64,000 nt of DNA from Stutzerimonas stutzeri (GTDB lineage Bacteria; Pseudomonadota; Gammaproteobacteria; Pseudomonadales; Pseudomonadaceae): contig NZ_CP036186.1 in assembly GCF_015291885.1 (NCBI RefSeq), forward strand, positions 2,755,001 to 2,819,000, written 5' to 3'. Shown piece by piece: positions 57,401-64,000 of this stretch (positions are counted from its first letter, which is position 1; every line of letters begins with the position of its first letter). The position numbers were made by a program, and so were the translations under genes. Below the pieces are notes generated by a model. The model made no database searches. It had not been told where the DNA came from and was given only the letters and a program-made list of their open reading frames with translations.

Positions 57401-59264
57401 CTTCGGCATAGGTAAAGGCAAAATCGTGTATCCAGTACTCGCGGCCGTTTCTGTCGCGCAGCCGGAATGGAAACTCGCCGAGCACCCGTAGCCCCAGGTT
57501 CTCCATGATCGGCAGGATGTCCGACAGCGGCAGCGGCGTATTCAGGTGATAGAGCTTGCAGTGCAGGCGGTTCTCTTCAGCCGTGATCGGCTGATAGAAG
57601 CTCATCACCAGCGGACGTTCCTCGCTGAGGTCGAGCACATGCTGCATGTCGACAGTGGCCGATTGCGGCGAGAAGCGCTCGCGATAACCGGCTGGGAAGC
57701 CTTTCGGGAACTCGCCGAGCAAATGTGTGCCCTTGGCCTCGCCAAAACGCTCGACCACCAAACTCAGGTAATCGTCCTGCCAGGTGCGGCAGGCCTGCAG
57801 CACTTCCTGCTCCAGACGCGCCGTATCGACCTGCAACGCCCTGCTGGGATCAAGGCGCAGGATGAACTGCACTCGCGTCAGCACCGATTCGGAGAAGTAG
57901 GTGGAAAACTCGCAATCACTGGCCTCGAGGCGCTCCTGCAGAACCTGCTGGATCTTCAGCCGTGTCTCGGTGGAATAGCTGTCACGCGGCACGTACACCA
58001 GGCAGTAGCAGAAACGGCGATAGGGGTCGAAACGCAGGAACAACCGCAGTCGATTGCGCTCCTGGATCTGCACGATGGCGATGGCATTTTCGAACAACTC
58101 GTCAATCGGCGCCTGGAACAGCTCGTCACGCGGCAGCACTTCGAGGACCTGCACCAACTCCTTGGCCAAGTGCGCTGAGCTGCCGAAATTGGCGCGCTGC
58201 ACGACCGTCTCGACCTTGCGGCGAATGAACGGAATACGCCGCACGCTTTGGGTGTAGACAGACGAAGTAAACAAACCGAGGAAGCGGCACTCGCGAACCA
58301 CCCGCCCCTCGTCATCGAATTCACGCACCGAGACGAAGTCCGGGTAAGCCGGACGATGCACGCGGCTGGGCATGGCCGCCTTGGCAAAGGACAACAGCAA
58401 AGGCTCGCGCAGGTAGCTGACCGACTGGCCGGTAAGCGATTGCTCTTCTTCGGAGAGTCCGGTGCGCATGGTGCGCGACAGGCCCAGCAGCGAGCTTTCG
58501 TCATAGACGATACGCCCACCCTCGGCCTGCTCCTGCACGGAGAATTCCTCGTAACCGAGGAAGGTGAAGTGGTCGTCTGCCAACCAGCGCATGAAGTCAC
58601 GGATCTCGTCCAGCTCATCGCCATCGATGCGCAGATTGACCTGCTCCAGCCGTCCTTGCAGCTCAACTGCTTTACCTTTCATGGCGGCGAAATCGCCTAC
58701 CACCTGCCGCACATCAGCCAGCACACCCAGCAAAGACTGTTCGAGTTCGCGCAATGCCGATGGGCTGGCGCAGCGGTCGATTTCGACGAAGATCAATGAT
58801 TCTGCGTGACTGTCAGGGGCACGCTGATCCTTCGGCAACAGCTCGAGCAGGGTGCCGTCGGCGGCGCGGCGAACCTGCAGCACGCTGGTCTGCAGGGTGT
58901 GGATGCTGTAGCCACGACGGGTCAGCTCCATACGCACCGAGTCGACAAGAAACGGCATGTCCGGGTGCAACACCTCGACCACGCTGTGGGTCGACTGCCA
59001 GCCATGCTTCTCGAAATCGGGGTTGAACACCTGCACTTCAGGTGTGGCGGGGTCGAAGCGCTCGAGCAGGCGCCAGCTGGCCAGCGTCGAACCGACCAGA
59101 TCGCTCATGCGCCGCTCGGTGAGCTCGGGCAGCGCGACGATGCCGAAGAACTGTTCGGCAAACAGGCTCAGTTGCGGCAGGATTTTCGTGTCTACGTGTT
59201 GCGCTAATGCTGTCTGCAGTTGCTGCTGAAAGTCGGCTTTGCTGGCCGCTGAAAAGAACGCCAT
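54414..59264 (-). CDS. gdhB: NAD-specific glutamate dehydrogenase, 180-kDa type
   Basis: Oxidatively deaminates glutamate to 2-oxoglutarate with NAD+; important for catabolism of arginine and glutamate in Pseudomonas. The 1616-residue protein is the large GDH-180 class: long N-terminal ACT-like regulatory region, catalytic core with GGAKGGFVPRRLP near residue 850 and the nucleotide-binding GIGDMAGDVFGNGLLMS near 990, then a helical C-terminal region. In P. aeruginosa the enzyme is activated by arginine. It is monocistronic, with two hairpins after the stop. Confidence 0.95.
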   Translation of the reverse strand: MAFFSAASKADFQQQLQTALAQHVDTKILPQLSLFAEQFFGIVALPELTERRMSDLVGSTLASWRLLERFDPATPEVQVFNPDFEKHGWQSTHSVVEVLHPDMPFLVDSVRMELTRRGYSIHTLQTSVLQVRRAADGTLLELLPKDQRAPDSHAESLIFVEIDRCASPSALRELEQSLLGVLADVRQVVGDFAAMKGKAVELQGRLEQVNLRIDGDELDEIRDFMRWLADDHFTFLGYEEFSVQEQAEGGRIVYDESSLLGLSRTMRTGLSEEEQSLTGQSVSYLREPLLLSFAKAAMPSRVHRPAYPDFVSVREFDDEGRVVRECRFLGLFTSSVYTQSVRRIPFIRRKVETVVQRANFGSSAHLAKELVQVLEVLPRDELFQAPIDELFENAIAIVQIQERNRLRLFLRFDPYRRFCYCLVYVPRDSYSTETRLKIQQVLQERLEASDCEFSTYFSESVLTRVQFILRLDPSRALQVDTARLEQEVLQACRTWQDDYLSLVVERFGEAKGTHLLGEFPKGFPAGYRERFSPQSATVDMQHVLDLSEERPLVMSFYQPITAEENRLHCKLYHLNTPLPLSDILPIMENLGLRVLGEFPFRLRDRNGREYWIHDFAFTYAEGLEIDLLEINEALQDAFIHIYGGHAENDGFNRLVLTAGLAWREVALLRAYARYLKQIRMGFDLGYIASALLNHTDIARELVRLFKMRFYLARKLGDEDLADKQQRLEQAILTALDDVAVLNEDRILRRYLALIQATLRTNFYQPDANGKPKQYFSFKLDPRSIPEMPRPAPMYEIFVYSPRVEGVHLRGGKVARGGLRWSDREEDYRTEVLGLVKAQQVKNAVIVPGGAKGGFVPRRLPTSGTRDDIQAEAIACYRIFISGLLDITDNLHEGQVVPPANVLRYDGDDPYLVVAADKGTASFSDIANGIAAEYDFWLGDAFASGGSAGYDHKKMGITARGAWVSVQRHFRERGINVQTDVISVIGIGDMAGDVFGNGLLMSETLQLVAAFNHLHIFIDPNPDPARSFIERKRLFDLPRSSWTDYDASLISEGGGIFPRSAKRVAITPQMKERFAIEADQLTPAELIHALLKAPVDLLWNGGIGTYVKSSGESHAEVGDKANDAVRVNGADLRAKVVGEGGNLGMTQLGRVEYALHGGSSNTDFIDNAGGVDCSDHEVNIKILLNEVVSAGDMTAKQRDQLLFEMTDAVAELVLQNNYKQTQALSQAQHRSRERAAEYVRLINALEAAGQLDRALEFLPTDEALAERATIGKGLTRPELSVLISYSKIELKKALLDSRVPDDAYLTREMDSAFPQQLAERFHEAMLQHRLKREIVATQIANDLVNNMGITFVQRLNEATGMSAANVAGAYVIVRDIFHLPHWFRQIEALDHKVPAELQLALMDELMRLGRRATRWFLRNRRSELDAARDVAHFGPRVAALGLKLDELLQGSTRDRWQERYQRYTEAGVPELLARMVAGTSHLYTLLPILEAADETGQVPAQVAATYFAVGGALELPWYLHLLTNLPVANNWQALARESFRDDLDSQQRSITVSVLQMENGPEAISERVDAWLSQRPVLLERWRSMLAELRAASGNDYAIYAVASRELQGLAQSVGHG

Positions 59265-59474
59265 GTATGGCTCCGCTTGGCTTGCTGGGGAAAGGCTCGT
59301 CGGTAGTGACTGACGGCACAGGACGAAGGTTCAAGGTTAGTCTAGTTGAGGGTTAATGCAGTAAAGTGGCGCTTCTCCTACAGCCACCTGCGACTGTCTG
59401 TAGCAGCCGATAGCAGGCAGCGGCCCGGACAGCCGTGGCTGCCGATTTGCCGCCCACCTGGAAGACTTGAAACG
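59265..59474. other. divergent promoter region gdhB / moxR operon
   Basis: About 210 bp between divergent genes. The frame open from 59346 is an N-terminal extension of the MoxR gene without homology. No clear operator seen. Confidence 0.35.
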
Positions 59475-60434
59475 ATGGATCACCGTGAATCGATACTCGC
59501 GCTGCGACAGTTCCTGTCCACCCAGATTCTAGGCCAGGAACGGCTGATCGAGCGCCTGCTGATTGCCTTGCTCGCCGACGGCCACATGCTCGTCGAAGGC
59601 GCTCCGGGTCTGGCCAAGACCCGGGCCATCAAGGAACTCGCCGAGGGTCTGGAGGCGGAGTTCCATCGTATCCAGTTCACTCCCGATCTATTGCCTGCGG
59701 ACATCACCGGCACTGAAATCTATCGCCCGGAAACCGGCAGCTTCGTTTTTCAGCAGGGGCCTATCTTCCATAACCTGGTGCTTGCTGACGAAATCAACCG
59801 AGCGCCGGCCAAGGTGCAATCGGCGCTGCTCGAAGCGATGGCCGAGCGACAGGTCAGCGTCGGGCGCAGCACCTACGATCTGCCGCCGCTGTTCCTGGTG
59901 ATGGCGACGCAAAACCCGATCGAACAGGAAGGCACCTACCCGCTACCCGAGGCGCAGCTCGACCGCTTCCTGCTGCACGTGAAGATTGGTTTTCCTGACG
60001 CCTCGGTCGAGCGCCGCATCCTCCAGCAGGCCCGTGGCGAGGCGATCAATAGCGAGGCGGCACCGGAGCATCGGGTCAGCCAGCAGGCGATCTTCGCCGC
60101 AAGAAAGGACATCCTCGGCCTGTACATGGCCGATGCGGTGGAGGAATACCTTGTGCAGCTGGTAATGGCCACTCGCACCCCGGCGAAATTCGATACCGAG
60201 CTGGCCGAATGGATCGCCTATGGCGCAAGTCCGCGCGGCTCCATATCGCTGGATCGCTGCGCCCGTGCCCATGCGTGGCTGGCCGGGCGAGATTTCGTCA
60301 GCCCTGAAGACATTCAGGCAATGCTCTTCGACGTACTGCGTCACCGCCTGATTCTCTCTTTCGAGGCAGAAGCCGCCGGAATCGATCAGGATCGTGTCAT
60401 CCAGCGCATTCTCGATGTGGTCGCGGTGGCCTGA
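59475..60434 (+). CDS. MoxR-family AAA+ ATPase
   Basis: A 319-residue AAA+ ATPase thought to act as a chaperone for VWA-domain proteins. Walker A GAPGLAKT at 42-49, Walker B VLADEINR, sensor 1 ATQNPIEQEGTYPLPEAQLDRF and the sensor 2 region SPRGSISLDRCARAHAWLAGRD are present. It heads a coupled operon with DUF58, DUF4381 and two VWA proteins. The start at 59475 (MDHRESILALRQFL) is the homologous one. Its TGA overlaps the next ATG. Confidence 0.92.
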   Translation: MDHRESILALRQFLSTQILGQERLIERLLIALLADGHMLVEGAPGLAKTRAIKELAEGLEAEFHRIQFTPDLLPADITGTEIYRPETGSFVFQQGPIFHNLVLADEINRAPAKVQSALLEAMAERQVSVGRSTYDLPPLFLVMATQNPIEQEGTYPLPEAQLDRFLLHVKIGFPDASVERRILQQARGEAINSEAAPEHRVSQQAIFAARKDILGLYMADAVEEYLVQLVMATRTPAKFDTELAEWIAYGASPRGSISLDRCARAHAWLAGRDFVSPEDIQAMLFDVLRHRLILSFEAEAAGIDQDRVIQRILDVVAVA

Positions 60435-61396
60435 TGCAACCGCAGGGTTCCACCACCGGGCAGCCGAGCGAGAAGGACTCCGGTATCCGTGTGAGCCTTG
60501 CCGAGCTCATCGATATGCGCCATCGCGTTCGTGAAGTACCGCTGTTCTCTACGCCACACCGACGTAGCCCCCTGGTGGGCCTGCATCATTCCAAGCTGCG
60601 CGGGCGTGGCGTGGATTTCGACCAGGTACGCATCTATCAGCCCGGCGATGATGTCCGCACAATCGATTGGCGCGTCACGGCGCGCACCCAGGAGCCGCAT
60701 ACCAAGCTCTTCCACGAAGAGCGTGAGCGGCCGATCTATATCGTCGTCGAGCAGAGTCCACGGTTATTCTTCGGCAGCGGCCGCCTTTTCAAGTCAGTGT
60801 TGGCGGCTCATGCGGCAAGCCTGATCGGCTGGGCAGCACTTAGCCACAATGATCGAGTCGGCGGCTTGGTGTTCGGTAGCGAGCAACAGGAGATCAAGCC
60901 GCGGCGCAGCAAACAGAGCCTGTTGCAGCTGCTCGATCGCGTCACCCGAGCCAATAATCACCTGCAACCGGACAGCCGACTCGACCCGGAAGCCTTCAGC
61001 ATGGCCTTGCGCCGGGCTCGCGAAGTGCTGCGCCCGGGCAGCCTGTCGGTAATCCTCTGCGACGAGCGAACCCTGACAGACGCGGCAGAACAGCAGCTCA
61101 GCCTGCTCGCGCGGCATGTCGACCTGCTGTTGCTGCCGCTGTTCGACCCGCTTGATCGCGCCTTGCCTGCCGCCGGCCTGCTGCGCTTCAGCGAAGGTAA
61201 TGCGCGGCTGGAACTGGATACCCACGATGCGGATCTGCGTCAGCGCTACCGCGAACTGGGCGAGGCGCGCAGTGGCCGTTGGCAACGACTGGCCGATCGC
61301 CTGCGGGTACCGCTGATGCCGCTCGATACCCAGCACGACCTGATCGAGCAACTGCGCGAGCACCTGAGCGTCCGCCACCCGAGCGCACGGCCATGA
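60434..61396 (+). CDS. DUF58 domain-containing protein
   Basis: A 320-residue cytoplasmic protein with the DUF58 signature RGRGVDFDQVRIYQPGDDVRTIDWRVTART, then KLFHEERERPIYIVVEQSP, where a VWA-like fold starts with a degenerate metal site. DUF58 proteins accompany MoxR ATPases. One-base overlap with the MoxR gene and ATGA overlap with the following DUF4381 gene. Confidence 0.92.
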   Translation: MQPQGSTTGQPSEKDSGIRVSLAELIDMRHRVREVPLFSTPHRRSPLVGLHHSKLRGRGVDFDQVRIYQPGDDVRTIDWRVTARTQEPHTKLFHEERERPIYIVVEQSPRLFFGSGRLFKSVLAAHAASLIGWAALSHNDRVGGLVFGSEQQEIKPRRSKQSLLQLLDRVTRANNHLQPDSRLDPEAFSMALRRAREVLRPGSLSVILCDERTLTDAAEQQLSLLARHVDLLLLPLFDPLDRALPAAGLLRFSEGNARLELDTHDADLRQRYRELGEARSGRWQRLADRLRVPLMPLDTQHDLIEQLREHLSVRHPSARP

Positions 61397-61887
61397 ATCC
61401 GCTCGATCAACTTGCGCCGCTGATCAGCCCAGAACCCATCGTTTGGTGGCCTCCAGCGCCTGGCTGGTGGCTGCTGGGGCTACTGTTCGTGATCGTTCCT
61501 GCACTGCTCTGGCGTCTTCGCCATCGGCTGCTCAAGCGCGAACCTCGTGTTCAACCCGAGCCGCCGCTGGAACCTCAGCGCCAAGAGGCGCTCATCGAGT
61601 TGTCGCGGTTGAGCAAACCCTACGGCGGGCAACCGGCCAGCCAGTGGCTGCAGCAGCTCAACGGACTGCTCAAGCGACTCTGCCGCATTCGTTACCCCAA
61701 CGATCATCCGCACACCCTCAGCGGGCGCGCGTGGCTGGCCTTTCTCGACAACCGTTGCCCGGCCGCCGGGCTGACGCGCTGGATGATCCTGGTCGAAGGC
61801 GCCTATCGGGCCGAGTGCCGCCTCGACGACAAGGCCATCGACGGCCTCGAACAATCCGTCGACATCTGGATTCGCAAACATGTTTGA
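61393..61887 (+). CDS. DUF4381 membrane protein
   Basis: A 164-residue protein with one N-terminal membrane helix (GWWLLGLLFVIVPALLW) and a cytoplasmic domain (LIELSRLSKPYGGQPASQWLQQLNGLLKRLCRIRYP). DUF4381 proteins are found only in such MoxR/VWA operons; the biochemical function is unknown. The start at 61393 overlaps the DUF58 stop; it overlaps the next gene by eight bases. Confidence 0.9.
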   Translation: MNPLDQLAPLISPEPIVWWPPAPGWWLLGLLFVIVPALLWRLRHRLLKREPRVQPEPPLEPQRQEALIELSRLSKPYGGQPASQWLQQLNGLLKRLCRIRYPNDHPHTLSGRAWLAFLDNRCPAAGLTRWMILVEGAYRAECRLDDKAIDGLEQSVDIWIRKHV

Positions 61888-62899
61888 ACTGGCCTGGCCC
61901 TGGGTCTTCCTGTTGCTGCCGCTGCCCTGGGTGCTACGCGCGCTGCTGCCCCCCGCCGATAGCGGTGAAGCCGCCTTGAAGGTCAGTTTCCTAGACGAGT
62001 TGCAGCAGCTCTCCGGGCGCCGCGCCCGCGTCGCCCTGCCCGCCTGGCGCCAGCAATTGCCCTACCTCACGATCTGGCTATTGCTGCTGTTTGCTGCCGC
62101 CCGACCACAATGGCTCGGCGAGCCGCTGCCGCTGCCTACCAGTGGCCGCGATCTGCTGCTGGCTGTGGATGTATCCGGGTCGATGGATTACCCAGATATG
62201 CAATGGCAAAACGAGGAGCTGACACGGTTGGAACTGGTCAAGGTGCTGCTCGGCGACTTCATCGAGCAACGTCATGGCGACCGCGTTGGACTGATCCTTT
62301 TCGGCAGCAAGGCTTATCTGCAGGCGCCGCTGACCTTCGACCGCCGCACCGTACGTGTCTGGCTGGATGAGGCGCGCGTCGGCATCGCCGGCAGCAATAC
62401 CGCCATCGGCGATGCCATCGGCCTGTCCGTGAAACGACTCAGGGATCGCCCGGCAAACAGTCGCGTGCTGGTACTGATCACAGACGGCGCCAGCAACGGC
62501 GGCGAGATCGACCCGCTGCTCGCCGCATCGCTGGCAGCCGAAGAAGGTGTGCGCATCCATACCATCGGCATCGGCGCCGTGCCGGAAGAAGGTGGCGTGC
62601 TCAGCCGCTTCGGCTTCAATCCCGGCCTGGATCTGGACGAACCCACCCTTCGCGCCATCTCCGAGCAGACCGGCGGCGAGTATTTCCGGGCCGCCTCAAG
62701 CGCTGAGCTGAAGGCCATTGGCGATACGCTGGATCGTCTCGAGCCGGCAGCCCAGCAGCCAACCCAGGCACGTCTGGCCGAAGCGCTTTACCTATGGCCG
62801 CTATCGGCTGCTTTGCTGATCAGCCTGTTGATGGTCGCTGCCAGTCTGTGGAGTGCACAGCTGCAACGCCTGGCATGGCGAAGGGAGCAGCGCCGATGA
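61880..62899 (+). CDS. VWA-domain membrane protein (BatA-like)
   Basis: A 339-residue protein with two N-terminal membrane helices, a von Willebrand A domain and a C-terminal membrane helix (LYLWPLSAALLISLLMVAASLW). The MIDAS metal motif is intact: DVSGSM near residue 97, with the downstream GSNTAIGDA threonine and ITDGASNGGE Asp. It probably assembles in the inner membrane with the following VWA protein under MoxR control. ATGA overlap with the next gene. Confidence 0.92.
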   Translation: MFELAWPWVFLLLPLPWVLRALLPPADSGEAALKVSFLDELQQLSGRRARVALPAWRQQLPYLTIWLLLLFAAARPQWLGEPLPLPTSGRDLLLAVDVSGSMDYPDMQWQNEELTRLELVKVLLGDFIEQRHGDRVGLILFGSKAYLQAPLTFDRRTVRVWLDEARVGIAGSNTAIGDAIGLSVKRLRDRPANSRVLVLITDGASNGGEIDPLLAASLAAEEGVRIHTIGIGAVPEEGGVLSRFGFNPGLDLDEPTLRAISEQTGGEYFRAASSAELKAIGDTLDRLEPAAQQPTQARLAEALYLWPLSAALLISLLMVAASLWSAQLQRLAWRREQRR

Positions 62900-64000
62900 G
62901 CGAACTGCTGCCCCACCTGCTGCGGCCCTACTGGCTGATCATCCTGCCACTGCTCATCTGGTTGCTTTGGCGGCTGTGGCACCGACAGCTGCAGATCGGC
63001 CGCTGGCAGCGTCTGCTACCCGAAGCCTTCCACGCCGCCCTGCTGACCCGAGGCCGACTGCGCCATAGTCGGCTGCCGTGGTTGGTCCTGGGCCTGGCCT
63101 GGCTGCTGGCAGTCATCGCATTGCTGGGCCCAAGCTGGCAGCGTTTCGAGCAACCCAGCATCAAACGCAGCGATCCTTTGGTGGTGCTGCTGGAGCTCAC
63201 ACCTGCGATGCTCGCCAGCGACGCACCGCCCACTCGCCTGGAGCAGGCCAAGCGCAAACTGCTGGATCTGCTGGAGCGTCGCCAGGATGTACAGACCGCC
63301 GTAGTGGTATTCGCCGGCAGCGCCCATACCGTGGTGCCGCTGTCCGACGATCTGGCGACCACTCGCAACCTGCTCGATGCCCTGCATCCGGCGCTGATGC
63401 CCGAGCCAGGCCAGCGCGCAGATCTCGCCGTTGCCAAGGGCCTCGCGCTGCTCGAACAGGCCGGCCTGGGCCAGGGGCGCATGCTGTTGATCGGCAGCAG
63501 CCTGGATGAGCAGCAGCGTGGTGCCATCACCACCCTGCTGCAAGGGCGTGGTGAGCGTTTGCTAATCCTTGGCATCGGTACCGAGCAAGGCGCACCGATC
63601 GCCGGTGAGAACGGCAGCTTTCTCAAGGATGCCCAGGGCGCGATCCTCATCCCGCGTCTGGACAATGCCAGGCTGCAACGTCTGGCTGGCGAACTCGGCG
63701 GACGCTACCAGCAAGCGCGATTGGGTGACGGCGACCTGGAAGCCCTGGGCCTGTTCGATCAAGCCGGTACACTGCAACACGACGATGAGGTCACTCGCCT
63801 GGAGGCGTGGCTGGACCAGGGTCACTGGTTGCTGCTGCCTCTGCTCATGCTTGCCGCCTTGGCCGGCAGGCGCGGCTGGCTGTTCTGCCTGCCATTGCTC
63901 CTGTTGCAGCCGCAACCTGCCAACGCTTTCGAAATTGATGACCTCTGGCTGCGTCGCGACCAGCAGGGCCAGCGACTGCTCGAAGCGGAGCAGCCGGCAA
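62896..64000 (+). CDS. VWA-domain membrane protein (BatB-like), 5' part
   Basis: Open from the ATG at 62896 to the window end (368 codons, no stop), so only the N-terminal part is seen. Two membrane helices (about 12-28 and 60-78) precede a VWA domain. The metal motif is degenerate: the DxSxS position reads ELTPA (about residues 100-104), so it probably does not bind metal. Another membrane helix region (WLLLPLLMLAALAG) follows at about 315, then a domain likely to carry TPR repeats beyond the window, as in BatB/BatC fusions. Coupled to the previous gene (ATGA). Confidence 0.88.
   Translation, partial: MSELLPHLLRPYWLIILPLLIWLLWRLWHRQLQIGRWQRLLPEAFHAALLTRGRLRHSRLPWLVLGLAWLLAVIALLGPSWQRFEQPSIKRSDPLVVLLELTPAMLASDAPPTRLEQAKRKLLDLLERRQDVQTAVVVFAGSAHTVVPLSDDLATTRNLLDALHPALMPEPGQRADLAVAKGLALLEQAGLGQGRMLLIGSSLDEQQRGAITTLLQGRGERLLILGIGTEQGAPIAGENGSFLKDAQGAILIPRLDNARLQRLAGELGGRYQQARLGDGDLEALGLFDQAGTLQHDDEVTRLEAWLDQGHWLLLPLLMLAALAGRRGWLFCLPLLLLQPQPANAFEIDDLWLRRDQQGQRLLEAEQPA

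Overview
This window is ordinary, gene-dense chromosome from a gamma-proteobacterium of the family Pseudomonadaceae. Recognisable Pseudomonas blocks include zwf-pgl-eda, the tyrA-aroA fusion upstream of cmk-rpsA, thrS-infC-rpmI-rplT-pheST-ihfA-merR, an OprD-type porin, rmf-pyrD, the 180-kDa GDH, and a MoxR/DUF58/VWA operon. Gene content and the altered order relative to P. aeruginosa PAO1 (from memory) suggest a Stutzerimonas/P. stutzeri-like organism; this is an inference, not a measurement.

Layout. 0.1-2.3 kb (+): ubiG, mupP and yciK (ubiquinone, peptidoglycan recycling, an SDR). 2.4-7.6 kb (-): rluB, then eda, pgl and zwf (Entner-Doudoroff), then prmB. 7.9-9.8 kb (+): an isochorismatase-like hydrolase, an Smr protein and folE. 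9.9-12.2 kb: a GST, a PLP aminotransferase and a divergent MarR regulator. 12.3-24.6 kb (-): rpsA, cmk, tyrA-aroA, hisC, pheA, serC, gyrA and mtnA, an aromatic/serine/histidine supply line joined to translation and topology genes. 24.7-32.6 kb (-): tRNA-Pro(GGG), merR-like, ihfA, pheT, pheS, rplT, rpmI, infC, thrS and tRNA-Val(GAC).

32.7-43 kb is the most accessory stretch. It holds a PuuB-like oxidoreductase, a C39-like peptidase lipoprotein with a small membrane partner, an I78 inhibitor lipoprotein, an AT-richer acyltransferase, mobA, a YgdI/YgdR lipoprotein, tRNA-Pro(CGG), a complete IS66-family element (with 8-bp target duplication) that has landed in the stop codon of a glutaredoxin-like gene, and an OprD-family porin.

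43-54.3 kb: a DUF883/YqjE/YqjK-like membrane trio, dgt, a FUSC membrane protein, yggL, dacB, rlmKL, rmf, pyrD and two conserved hypotheticals. 54.4-59.3 kb (-): the 1616-residue NAD-glutamate dehydrogenase. 59.5-64 kb (+): a MoxR ATPase, DUF58, DUF4381 and two VWA proteins; the last runs off the window.

No CRISPR array, rRNA operon, prophage or obvious defence island is present. The points most worth following up are the IS66 insertion that replaces a stop codon, a tRNA-Thr anticodon-like hairpin in the thrS leader, the C39 peptidase/small membrane protein pair, an isochorismatase-fold protein lacking its catalytic cysteine, and structured leaders before gyrA and rmf.
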